From Brevinema_A sp051649245 (GTDB taxonomy: Bacteria; Spirochaetota; Brevinematia; Brevinematales; Brevinemataceae), in contig JBOFGS010000007.1 in the NCBI GenBank assembly GCA_051649245.1, positions 1-60,145 on the forward strand: a DNA stretch of 60,145 bases. Reading direction: 5' to 3'. Positions 33,895 to 42,003 of the stretch are shown here, in pieces. The position numbers were made by a program, and so were the translations under genes. The first letter of the stretch is position 1, and each line of letters starts with the position of its first letter. The notes below the pieces were generated by a model. The model was not told where the DNA came from. It searched no databases and worked only from the letters and a program-made list of their open reading frames with translations.

Positions 33895-35675
33895 TTATTA
33901 TAGATAATTCCAACAGAAAAGCTGTCAATTCCAAGTTGCATTGCTAATGCAGGAGTGAGTGTAGAAATGGTAGCAGGTTTTTTACCAAGAGTTTTTGTTA
34001 ATTGATCTAAGTACGAATTAAGTTGATGTTCATTTGTACAAGAATGTACAACAATATAATCACTTACACTGCTAAATTTTTTGAGATCTTTTTTCATAAA
34101 AGACAGACTTTTTTTCAACGCATTTTTAAATCCCATTGATGCTGCAATAGGAGATCCCTTACCGTTTTTTGCACCAATAACAGGACATACTCCTAATAAT
34201 TTAATAATTTTTCCTACTATCGGATTAATCCGACCACTTTTGATAAGTGTTTCTATAGATTTCAGATTGATATATTCTTTTGTATTTTTGATGTATTTTT
34301 TTGCGTTTTCAATAATCTGATCTTGAGAAAGTCCTTTTTTAATATCTTCTCCAAGATGATAGGCGATAATTCCGGCAGATCCTGATACATGCTCAGAATC
34401 AATAATATCAATAGGAATTGAAACATTTGCAAGTTGTTTTCCTTGGATAGCACTTGCATAAGTGCCACTTCCTCTACTGCTTACTGTTAAAACAATAATA
34501 GAATCATAATGTTTTGCAAGTTGTTGGAATTTATCACGAAATGAGATAGGACTTGGTTGAGCAGTGCGAATTGTTGCATCTGTCTGACTCATATACTCTT
34601 CAAACCCAAAGCCATAATAGTCAATATATTTTTGATTGTTGACATTTAAATTTAAGGGTACGATATGAATTTGATTGCTGTTGACCCATTTAGAATCAAA
34701 ACCAACGCAAGAATCAATTACTAAGGCAATAGATGTTTTACGTTTATGCATCATTTCATACTGCATCACCATATCTTCTATTTTTTGGAATGAAAATTCT
34801 CCGAATTTTGCTAATTCAGCAAAAACGGTATTAGGTTGATTAGTATGAAAATGAAGACGCATTTTTTCTTCAGAACCTGCAATGACAATAGAATCAGAAT
34901 GTTGCTCAAGAATCGATTGAATGTGCTTACGATCAATATGTTCGCCGATGAGACAAGTTTCCGTACAGTAGCGAAATTTAATATCTTCATTTGTGATTAT
35001 ATTGTTGTGATCTGCTATACTATCTATATTAATCTCATTAATATCTATTGTTTCTGGTGAGAAATTTGGATTAAAGAGTGCTTCTTTCATTCCTTCTAAA
35101 AATAAAACAAATCCTTTTGCTCCTGCATCAACAACATTGGCAATTTTAAGTGTATTTAATTGATTTTTTGTATTTATTAATGCCTCGGAAGCTATTGCTT
35201 CAGCTTTATCAAATAATGTTTCGAAATCATGATGACAATTTTGATATAAGTAGTCAGCCCATTGATAAATCACGGTAATAATCGTACCTTCTTGTGGTGA
35301 TGGAATCGCTTGGTATAAATATTCATACGCTTTTTTCATGATTTTTGCAAAATTTTCTGTAGATAATGAAGAAAATCCTTTTAATTCTTGAGAAATTCCA
35401 TATAAAAATTGCGCAAAAATAACACCACTATTTCCTCTAGCACCATCCAAAGCAACATCTGCAATACTTGCGGCAGTAATATCTAAAGAGTCATTTTGTT
35501 TGGCATTATGTACGATAGATGCTCCAGTTGTTGCAAGATTAGTCCCTGTGTCTCCATCAGGTACAGGAAAAACATTAATTTTATTGAGCTCTTCTTGATG
35601 TTGAATAATTTTTTTTACCCCATAAATAACAGACCAATAAAAATCTATTCCTGAAATCATTGATATTTTTGACAT
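33891..35675 (-). CDS. Fused fatty acid kinase: DAK2/FakA domains plus DegV (FakB) domain
   Basis: Probably phosphorylates exogenous fatty acids. Residues 1-200 are the DAK2 ATP-binding domain (NVFPVPDGDTGTN with Mg-binding Asps, DGARGNSGVI, SPQEGTIITV). Residues about 220-305 match the FakA middle domain with its zinc ligands: Cys in YCTE, two His in LHFHTN. Residues about 310-594 are a DegV fatty-acid-binding domain (VIDSCVGFD, TAQPSP, SSRGSGTYASA, KSGRINPIVGKI). In Firmicutes FakA and FakB are separate proteins; here one chain holds both. 594 residues. ATG after GGAGAA. Monocistronic. Confidence 0.88.
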   Translation of the reverse strand: MSKISMISGIDFYWSVIYGVKKIIQHQEELNKINVFPVPDGDTGTNLATTGASIVHNAKQNDSLDITAASIADVALDGARGNSGVIFAQFLYGISQELKGFSSLSTENFAKIMKKAYEYLYQAIPSPQEGTIITVIYQWADYLYQNCHHDFETLFDKAEAIASEALINTKNQLNTLKIANVVDAGAKGFVLFLEGMKEALFNPNFSPETIDINEINIDSIADHNNIITNEDIKFRYCTETCLIGEHIDRKHIQSILEQHSDSIVIAGSEEKMRLHFHTNQPNTVFAELAKFGEFSFQKIEDMVMQYEMMHKRKTSIALVIDSCVGFDSKWVNSNQIHIVPLNLNVNNQKYIDYYGFGFEEYMSQTDATIRTAQPSPISFRDKFQQLAKHYDSIIVLTVSSRGSGTYASAIQGKQLANVSIPIDIIDSEHVSGSAGIIAYHLGEDIKKGLSQDQIIENAKKYIKNTKEYINLKSIETLIKSGRINPIVGKIIKLLGVCPVIGAKNGKGSPIAASMGFKNALKKSLSFMKKDLKKFSSVSDYIVVHSCTNEHQLNSYLDQLTKTLGKKPATISTLTPALAMQLGIDSFSVGIIYNN

Positions 35676-35704
35676 AACTATTTCTCCATTAATGATATAA
35701 TAGC

Positions 35705-35733
35705 ATTTTATACTAATATTAATAAAAAATCAA
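35705..35733 (-). promoter_or_regulatory. Promoter of the DAK2-DegV gene
   Basis: Minus strand: TTGATT (35733-35728), 17-bp spacer, TAAAAT (35710-35705). Confidence 0.55.
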
Positions 35734-35784
35734 GTTGATATTTTGGAGATTATAAAATTTATTAAAAATAATATCGTTTTGCTA

Positions 35785-35812
35785 TTGACAAAAAAATAGA
35801 TCCAGTTATACT
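35785..35812 (+). promoter_or_regulatory. Strong consensus promoter far upstream of the beta-barrel gene
   Basis: TTGACA (35785-35790), 16-bp spacer, TATACT (35807-35812). Transcription would start near 35819, leaving a leader of about 300 nt before the ATG at 36122. Confidence 0.65.
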
Positions 35813-36121
35813 ATTTATAATCTTATAAATATATTTTATACCTATGATCTAAGAACAGATAATAAGCATACTTTTGATTTTTCTAATTTCGAATAACAAC
35901 AAAAATTAATCAAACAATTTATATATGGATATTGTAAGTATTACCTTTTCTGTCTTCTCTCTTTTTATCATTAGAGAATAAATTATTTTATAAATATATT
36001 GTTCCATAGAATCAATATTTTATACATATCAAGTGATCTGCTTGGATGCATGATAAAATAGATAATATAGAATCAAAATTGAATAAATACCACAATTATT
36101 ATTTTATTTGGGAGGCGTATA
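35813..36121 (+). other. Long untranslated leader or undetected small RNA
   Basis: About 300 nt with no open frame of note. A small hairpin with TTCTCT/AGAGAA arms lies near 35955-35980. No riboswitch class is recognised. The leader ends in GGGAGG at the next ATG. Confidence 0.35.
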
Positions 36122-36967
36122 ATGCGCAAACTTAGTTTATTAGGAGCATTTTTAGTGTTAACCGCTAATATATTTGCACAAGAGGATAGTTCATCTATTG
36201 ATACATTATCAGTGAGACAGAAGAAAGATGTAAATCGTTATTTAACGTTTTATTTAGATTCTTTGTCTGGACAACTAAATACCAGTTCTACTGGTGGTAA
36301 ATTATTTCAGGATAATGAATTTGAGTTTGGTGCTCTATATTCACAAAATTTCACATCAGTTCCATGGTTAAGTATGTGGACAAAAGCTCTTGTTGTTACA
36401 GTAGTTCCAACAATTTATGGACCTAACGGAAACACTGACTGGCGTGGGACTGAAGGGATTAGATTAGCAGACTATGGGCATCCAAGAGTTCAATTTGGAT
36501 TAAATTTTAATAATAATTTCTTTTTAGCAGTAGATACAAGAGGATTATTAGCAACAGATTTACAATATACACTTAAATTTGGAGGATCTCAAGGATTGAC
36601 ATTCCAAGCAATTACCGAATTTTTCTTCATTCCTTTAGCAGGTACTCAAATTGGTGGAAAATACGAAGTGCTTGATCTTTTTGAACTCCGTTTAACTTAT
36701 GCAGCACGTTTTGCACAAAAATGGACTTATTTATCTAAATTAGGTTTTCGTTTCAATGATGAATCATCTGCAACAGCATTTGGTGACAGTTTCCATCTTC
36801 GTTGGGAAAATCAACTCGCTTGGAATGTAACATCTGCATTCTTAACATGGGGACAAATTCGTTATGAGTTTGACTATAACAATGGATTCGGAGCAAAGCA
36901 ACATAATGTCTATCTCCAAGCTGGTGTAGCATACACATTTGATTTCTCTGGATTATCTAAAAAATAA
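36122..36967 (+). CDS. Outer-membrane beta-barrel protein, family unknown
   Basis: A signal peptide of about 19 residues ends IFAQ. The mature protein alternates hydrophobic and polar residues in many short strands (for example VPTIYG, QFGLNFNN, LQYTLKFGG, WGQIRYEFDY) and finishes with a strand rich in Val, Ala, Tyr and Phe (LQAGVAYTFDF), a usual barrel closure. No cysteine-based lipobox. 281 residues. GGGAGG before the ATG. The cellobiose-type PTS operon begins about 110 nt downstream, so it may be a porin for that sugar, but this is inference. It has the same general architecture as the protein at 58631. Confidence 0.75.
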   Translation: MRKLSLLGAFLVLTANIFAQEDSSSIDTLSVRQKKDVNRYLTFYLDSLSGQLNTSSTGGKLFQDNEFEFGALYSQNFTSVPWLSMWTKALVVTVVPTIYGPNGNTDWRGTEGIRLADYGHPRVQFGLNFNNNFFLAVDTRGLLATDLQYTLKFGGSQGLTFQAITEFFFIPLAGTQIGGKYEVLDLFELRLTYAARFAQKWTYLSKLGFRFNDESSATAFGDSFHLRWENQLAWNVTSAFLTWGQIRYEFDYNNGFGAKQHNVYLQAGVAYTFDFSGLSKK

Positions 36968-37001
36968 ATCTTGAGACAAGAAAAAATTATATTCTTAAAA
37001 A

Positions 37002-37037
37002 ATATAAGGTCATGTATAACAATACATGACCTTATAT
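37002..37037 (+). terminator. Hairpin between the beta-barrel gene and celB
   Basis: 15-bp perfect stem (ATATAAGGTCATGTA and its complement), 6-nt loop, then CTTAATTTTATTG. The T run is short, so partial readthrough into the PTS operon is possible; no separate promoter is evident before celB. Confidence 0.65.
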
Positions 37038-37075
37038 CTTAATTTTATTGATATATATTATTTAAGGAGATTGTA

Positions 37076-38356
37076 ATGCAAGATTTTATTAACAATCGTC
37101 TAGCACCAGCAATGATGCGATTTAGTCAACAACGACATCTACAAGCTGTACGTGATGGTGTTGTTCTAAATCTTGTGCCAAGTATGATAGGTTCTATTTT
37201 TTTATTGATTGCAGCATTACCTATTCCTGCCTATAAAGATTTTATTGTAGCAACAGGAATTTTTGATGCATTATTACTTCCGATTGGGGCAACATTAGAT
37301 TTAATGGGTATGACTGCAGTAATTGCTATTGCATATCGTTTAGCTGAATCTTATAAAGTAGACGCACTACCTGCTGCTGTTATTTCGTTATTATCTTTCT
37401 TTTTATTAACACCTTATACGCTATCACATGAGTTGGTTGAAGGTGGCATTAATGGTGTTATGCCTATTATGTATCTAGGTTCAAGAGGACTCTTTACTGC
37501 TTTGTTTGTGGGTTTATTGTCTACAGAAATCTATTCTAAAATGGTTCTTGCTAAGATCACAATAAAAATGCCTGACGGTGTGCCCCCTGCTGTCTCCAAA
37601 TCTTTTGCAGCGTTGATTCCTGGTGCTATTACGATAGTCGTATTTTGGCTATTAAGACTTCTTATTGATGCATCTCCTTTTGAAAATATCCACACTGTGC
37701 TGGCTGAATTTGTAACAAAGCCTCTTACAGGAATAAGTGGAACATTATTGGGTGCTCTTTTCTTACAATTTTTAGTCCATTTCTTTTGGTTTTTTGGAAT
37801 TCATGGAATGCTCGTATTAGGTCCAATTTTAGATCCTATTTTTAATGTCCTTCAAGATCAAAATCGTATTGCTTTCCAAGCAGGTGTGGAACAATTACCA
37901 CATATCTTTACTCGTTATTGGTTTGATTTATATGTAACAATTGGTGGAGCTGGTGTTACTATCTCTGCAATTTTTGTTATCTTATTTTTCTTAAAAAGTA
38001 AACAACTCAAAGAAATTGGTCGTCTATCATTAGCACCAGGTTTATTTAATATTAATGAACCATTTGTATTTGGTTTGCCTGTGGTTTTTAATCCCATTAT
38101 TTTTGTTCCTTGGATATTAACACCACTTATTAATCTCTGTCTCGCATATTTTGCAACTATTATTGAATTTTTACCTCGCCATAATGGATTGATCCTTCCA
38201 TGGACAACACCTCCCATTATTTCAGGAGCAATAGTTGCTGGTTGGAGAGGTGCTACGATGCAAATTATTAATATTGCTCTATCAATGTTTATTTGGTTTA
38301 TCTTTCTTAAAAAATTAGATAGTGATGAGCTTAGTAAAGAATTGAAAAAACGTTAG
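37076..38356 (+). CDS. celB: PTS EIIC permease, cellobiose/lactose family
   Basis: The membrane channel of a lactose/cellobiose-family PTS. N-terminal QAVRDGVVLNLVPSMIGS, then about ten hydrophobic segments with the typical FFWFFGIHG motif and the loop NINEPFVFGLPVVFNP, the best marker of this family. 426 residues, complete. AAGGAG precedes the ATG. EIIB follows 31 nt later, then mupG and EIIA, making a four-gene sugar operon. The substrate is a beta-disaccharide of some kind, such as cellobiose, chitobiose or a muropeptide-derived disaccharide; the sequence does not decide. Confidence 0.92.
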   Translation: MQDFINNRLAPAMMRFSQQRHLQAVRDGVVLNLVPSMIGSIFLLIAALPIPAYKDFIVATGIFDALLLPIGATLDLMGMTAVIAIAYRLAESYKVDALPAAVISLLSFFLLTPYTLSHELVEGGINGVMPIMYLGSRGLFTALFVGLLSTEIYSKMVLAKITIKMPDGVPPAVSKSFAALIPGAITIVVFWLLRLLIDASPFENIHTVLAEFVTKPLTGISGTLLGALFLQFLVHFFWFFGIHGMLVLGPILDPIFNVLQDQNRIAFQAGVEQLPHIFTRYWFDLYVTIGGAGVTISAIFVILFFLKSKQLKEIGRLSLAPGLFNINEPFVFGLPVVFNPIIFVPWILTPLINLCLAYFATIIEFLPRHNGLILPWTTPPIISGAIVAGWRGATMQIINIALSMFIWFIFLKKLDSDELSKELKKR

Positions 38357-38387
38357 AATAAAAAATACTAATATTAAGGATAATATT

Positions 38388-38696
38388 ATGGTAAAAGTTG
38401 TATTATGTTGCAGTGCTGGAATGTCGACAAGTTTGTTTGTGCAAAAAGCTGTTGATTTTGCAAAAGCTCAAAATATTGAACTAAGTATGCAAGCAATTTC
38501 TGTAGCAGAATTGGATAATTATTTGAAAGATAATGATGTTGATCTTGTTGCAATAGCACCCCAAATTCGTTTTCAAGAAGCTCAAGTTCGAGAAAAAACA
38601 AGTAAACCTGTTTTTATCGTAGATATGAGAGATTATGGTTTGATGAATGTCTCTAAGGTTTTACCAGAAATGATCGAAGCTATAAAATCAAAATGA
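38388..38696 (+). CDS. celA: PTS EIIB component, cellobiose/lactose type
   Basis: A 102-residue cytoplasmic phosphocarrier. The phosphocysteine is Cys8 in CCSAGMSTS, the standard loop of the family, and the rest (SVAELDNYL, IAPQIRFQE) fits. AAGGATA before the ATG. It is followed by a hairpin that separates it from mupG, so the two halves of the operon may be made in different amounts. Confidence 0.93.
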   Translation: MVKVVLCCSAGMSTSLFVQKAVDFAKAQNIELSMQAISVAELDNYLKDNDVDLVAIAPQIRFQEAQVREKTSKPVFIVDMRDYGLMNVSKVLPEMIEAIKSK

Positions 38697-38704
38697 ATAA
38701 TGAC

Positions 38705-38750
38705 AAAAAACATGTTAGGGGTCAAATAATCGACTACTAACATGTTTTTT
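38705..38750 (+). terminator. Intra-operon hairpin between EIIB and mupG
   Basis: AAAAAACATGTTAG (38705-38718) pairs with CTAACATGTTTTTT (38737-38750), with an 18-nt loop and a terminal T run. It looks like a partial terminator within the operon. Confidence 0.7.
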
Positions 38751-38771
38751 ATAGAAATTAAGGATCTAAAA

Positions 38772-39869
38772 ATGACAAAAGAAAAAGGAATTTCTATTTA
38801 CCCATTTCATGCAGATTTTAAAGACAATCTTGAGTATATTGAAAAAGCAGCTCATTTTGGTTTTACCAGAGCTTTTACATGCTTGTTGTCTGTAGATACA
38901 TCCAAAAAAGAAGAAATTATTAAAGAATTTACACAAACAATTCAATATGCTGAGAAACTTGGAATTAGGGTAATTGCTGATGTTGCTCCAAAAATATTTG
39001 AAGAATTGGCAATTTCTTATGATGATTTAGGATTTTTTCATAAATTGGGTGCGACAGGAATTCGTTTGGATCTTGGTTTTACCGGAAATGAAGAATCATT
39101 AATGACGTTTAATCCTTATGGTCTTAAGATTGAACTCAATATGAGTCAAAAAACACATTACCTTGATACTATTATGGATTATAAACCAAATACAAATACA
39201 TTAATAGGATCTCATAATTTTTATCCACATCGTTATACAGGTCTATCAAGAGATCATTTTATCACTTGTACCAAGCAATTTCAAAAATATAATCTTCGTA
39301 CTGCAGCTTTTGTTAAAGCACCAAATGCACATATTGGCCCTTGGCCTGTTAGTGAAGGGCTTTGTTCTTTGGAAGAACACCGTGATCAAGCACTTTCTTT
39401 ACAAGTGAAAGATATGTTTATTAATTTAGGAATGCATACCGTGTTAATTTCAGAATCTTTTGCTTCTGATCAAGAACTTGAAATAATGGGTAAGATCGAC
39501 CCTTATTTACTAGAATTGGAAGTTGATCTTGTAAAAGATATTCCTCAAATTGAACGATCTATCATTCTTGATGAACTTCATTTTCATCGTGGTGATGAAG
39601 GTGAATATTTGATTCGTTCGACTCAAAGTAGACTAAAATATAAAGGTCATAAATTTTTGCTTTTTAATACTCCTGCGATGATTAAAAAAGGTGATGTGTT
39701 AATTGAGTCATCAGAATATGGTCACTATGCAGGCGAGCTTCATATTGCTCGTAAAGATATGCCAAATTCAGGGCGTACCAATGTTGTTGGTCATATAAAA
39801 AATAGTGAACTTGGATTAGTAGATAAAATTCAAGCATGGCAAAAGTTTAAATTAGTTACAGCGAGCTAA
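38772..39869 (+). CDS. mupG: MupG-type 6-phospho-N-acetylmuramidase (DUF871 TIM-barrel protein)
   Basis: Homologues split 6-phosphorylated muramyl-glucosaminyl disaccharides in peptidoglycan recycling. The N-terminal GISIYPFHADFKDNLEYI and ARAFTCLL-like segment (here RAFTCLLSV), the GIRLDLGF strand and the NFYPHRYTGLS motif are typical, followed by a C-terminal cyclophilin-like part with FHRGDEGEY and GRTNVVG. 366 residues. A frame is open from an ATG at 38742, but that codon lies in the hairpin arm and has no ribosome-binding site; AAGGA precedes the ATG at 38772. It is the only hydrolase in this PTS operon, so it is the candidate enzyme for the imported phosphodisaccharide. Confidence 0.88.
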   Translation: MTKEKGISIYPFHADFKDNLEYIEKAAHFGFTRAFTCLLSVDTSKKEEIIKEFTQTIQYAEKLGIRVIADVAPKIFEELAISYDDLGFFHKLGATGIRLDLGFTGNEESLMTFNPYGLKIELNMSQKTHYLDTIMDYKPNTNTLIGSHNFYPHRYTGLSRDHFITCTKQFQKYNLRTAAFVKAPNAHIGPWPVSEGLCSLEEHRDQALSLQVKDMFINLGMHTVLISESFASDQELEIMGKIDPYLLELEVDLVKDIPQIERSIILDELHFHRGDEGEYLIRSTQSRLKYKGHKFLLFNTPAMIKKGDVLIESSEYGHYAGELHIARKDMPNSGRTNVVGHIKNSELGLVDKIQAWQKFKLVTAS

Positions 39870-39879
39870 GGAGGTCTAA

Positions 39880-40197
39880 ATGACTAATGAAAAATTAGAA
39901 GAAATTGTAATGGGGCTTGTTGGTTTTGCCGGTGAAGGTCGTAGTTTATCAATAGAAGCATTGAGATTTGCACGTAAAGGTGAATTTGATAAAGCTGATG
40001 AGGCGTTTAAAGCTGCAAATGAAGTTTTGTTAGAAGCACACCATATCCAAACAGAACTAATCCAAAATGAAATCAATGGACATAGTATTGAAGTCTCTTT
40101 ATTGATGGTTCATGCTCAAGATCATTTAATGAATGCACTATTAGCAAAAGAATTAATTGAAGAAATGATTCTTGATAAAAAAGAAATGTTAAAATAA
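39880..40197 (+). CDS. celC: PTS EIIA component, cellobiose/lactose type
   Basis: A 105-residue all-helical trimeric phosphocarrier. The phosphohistidine is His78 in MVHAQDHLM, with Asp81 as the metal ligand of the family. GEGRSLSIEALRFA and the KGEFDKADEAF stretch are typical. GGAGG precedes the ATG, 10 nt after the mupG stop. It completes the PTS with celB and celA. Confidence 0.94.
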   Translation: MTNEKLEEIVMGLVGFAGEGRSLSIEALRFARKGEFDKADEAFKAANEVLLEAHHIQTELIQNEINGHSIEVSLLMVHAQDHLMNALLAKELIEEMILDKKEMLK

Positions 40198-40248
40198 TAT
40201 CATAAATAAAAAAGGAGGGTTAAACCCTCCTTTTTTATTTATGATATT
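40196..40248. terminator. Bidirectional terminator of the cel-mupG operon
   Basis: 24-bp perfect arms (40196-40219 and 40225-40248) with GGAGGG at the tip. The left arm covers the EIIA stop codon. It may also end the minus-strand flagellar transcript, since no other hairpin follows the gene at 40545. Confidence 0.9.
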
Positions 40249-40520
40249 ATTTTAACAACTCTATTGAGTTTAAAATTTTACTATCGTTATCTTCAGCAAA
40301 TTCTTGAGTCAACATAATTAAAATACTTGATCTCTTTGATATCATTTATTCTGTGATTGTTATAGGAATATTGTTATCTTTTTTTATTAGAAATCAATTA
40401 TAGCTTGATTATATATCAAATGAACTTTTGATGAAATTCTATAAATTCAGAAAAAGGTATACTTTTCTTTCAAATATATGTAGGTTGATCTTCGGTAATA
40501 GCAATCCATATACTCAAACT
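40247..40520 (-). pseudogene. Possible decayed coding remnant past the flagellar operon
   Basis: Reading the minus strand past the stop at 40545, the same frame continues with protein-like text (SLSIWIAITEDQPTYI, stop, KKSIPFSEFIEFHQKFI, stop). Another frame, ATG at 40345 to TAA at 40247, gives a 32-residue peptide including LTQEFAEDNDSKILNSIELLK-like polar and hydrophobic alternation. No ribosome-binding site. It may be a broken gene once cotranscribed with the flagellar genes, or chance in AT-rich DNA. Confidence 0.25.
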
Positions 40521-40544
40521 TATAACATATTTTCTATATGACAA

Positions 40545-41096
40545 TTATAATTCATCTAAAATACGCTGGCGATTTTTGTAATTTATACTTTCACTGATAT
40601 TTTGTTCAATATTTTGATCTTGTAATTCACTGACTTGATTTAATACAGATGTATTTACTATTTTTATAATAGACGGATATTCTAGACTTAATTTATTTGT
40701 TTTTTCTTGATTTAAGAACCAGATCACTCGTTGGGACGAACGTTCAGTAGCAACCCCATACTTATCTAATAGTTTTTCAGATAAGGTATAGAAAGAAAAA
40801 TATTCTTTATTAAGAAAGATTGTGATTTGATAGTTTGTATTTTGATAGATATCGATATGAATTTTTTGGATGACATTGTTATTTGTATTATTTCCTTTTA
40901 ATACAAGAGTAACAGGTGTAGGATAGATCAATTGTTTTAGTAAAATGTCTTCTGACGGAATAATATCTTTGGAATCTTTAATTACTTCTAGAATCTCTTC
41001 AGATGTCATTCCTAATCTTATGCCTAAAAAGTTAAATTCTTGTGAAAAAGTGAATGTTTTGAAACATAAAAATAAAAGAAGATAAAAATATTGCAT
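40545..41096 (-). CDS. Exported protein of unknown function at the end of the flagellar operon
   Basis: Not recognised. The N-terminus is a signal peptide ending TFSQ near residue 18. The mature part begins FNFLGIRLGMTSEEILEVI, a pattern common in small periplasmic proteins that open with a GxxxGM-type turn. It has no other membrane segment and a polar C-terminus. It starts 11 nt after flhG ends, so it is cotranscribed with the flagellar genes and may serve the periplasmic flagellum or be a hitchhiker. 183 residues. Confidence 0.7.
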   Translation of the reverse strand: MQYFYLLLFLCFKTFTFSQEFNFLGIRLGMTSEEILEVIKDSKDIIPSEDILLKQLIYPTPVTLVLKGNNTNNNVIQKIHIDIYQNTNYQITIFLNKEYFSFYTLSEKLLDKYGVATERSSQRVIWFLNQEKTNKLSLEYPSIIKIVNTSVLNQVSELQDQNIEQNISESINYKNRQRILDEL

Positions 41097-41107
41097 AATG
41101 TTTCCTG

Positions 41108-41992
41108 TTAATCATTTCCTAAGAGATAGGTTAAAAAGTTTTTCCATCCTGAATTAGTAGATCCTTGGTGATGGATATTTAATAATTTTCGTGCAATTTG
41201 TTCAACACCTTGAGCAACATTTGAGCCTGGGCTGAGGATACTGAAAGGAATTTGTTTTCTAACAGCACTTGACACAATAGGAGAATCAGGAATATAACCT
41301 AAAGGAAGTAATTCAATATTTAAAAAACCTTTTGAAATAGAAATAATTTTACTTGCTACTTTTTCAGCTTCTTTTTGTGAAGAGGCTTTATTAACAACAA
41401 GTTTTAAATTTGGTGTATTTTGATGCTCTAGAGCAATTGATTTAATTACACCATAAGCATCTGTAATGGATGTAGGTTCCGGTGTTGTAACAACGATAGT
41501 ATCATGTGCAATTGCAGCAAATTGTGTCACATTTGAAGATACGCCTGCAGCAGTGTCAATAATCAAAAAATCTGCGTAATTTAATTGTACAATTTCTTTG
41601 ATAAAATTGAGTCGCTCTTCTTCGCTTAAATTAGCTAATTGACTAAGGCCAGAAGCACCGGCAATTAAATCAATGCCAAAAGAAGTAGGAATAATAATTT
41701 CTTTTAATGTTTTTTGACCTTTTAATACGTGATAGAGATTAGTCTTAGGAATCAATCCTAATAGAACATTTACATTTGCTAATCCAAGATCAGCATCCAT
41801 AATAACAACACGATGCCTTTGAGGAGTATTATTTGAGTCTGTAATATTAGCAATAGCAATTGCGAGATTTAAAGCAAAATTACTTTTACCCACGCCACCT
41901 TTTCCTGAAGTAATAGTAATGATACGAGTGCGTGAATTTTCTTGATTAATAAATTGTTTTAAATCTTGAGAAGAATCTATGTAACCGGACAT
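41108..41992 (-). CDS. flhG: FlhG (YlxH/FleN) MinD-like ATPase, flagellar number regulator
   Basis: A ParA/MinD-type ATPase that works with FlhF to set flagellar number and position. Deviant Walker A SGKGGVGKSN near residue 30, MDADLGLANVNVLLG as the Switch I/Walker A' region, and LIIDTAAG as Walker B. 294 residues. AAGGAG precedes the ATG. It follows flhF by 11 nt. The C-terminal end lacks a clear MinD-type amphipathic helix, though NFLTYLLG could act as one. Confidence 0.92.
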   Translation of the reverse strand: MSGYIDSSQDLKQFINQENSRTRIITITSGKGGVGKSNFALNLAIAIANITDSNNTPQRHRVVIMDADLGLANVNVLLGLIPKTNLYHVLKGQKTLKEIIIPTSFGIDLIAGASGLSQLANLSEEERLNFIKEIVQLNYADFLIIDTAAGVSSNVTQFAAIAHDTIVVTTPEPTSITDAYGVIKSIALEHQNTPNLKLVVNKASSQKEAEKVASKIISISKGFLNIELLPLGYIPDSPIVSSAVRKQIPFSILSPGSNVAQGVEQIARKLLNIHHQGSTNSGWKNFLTYLLGND

Positions 41993-42003
41993 TAGGTCAC
42001 TCC

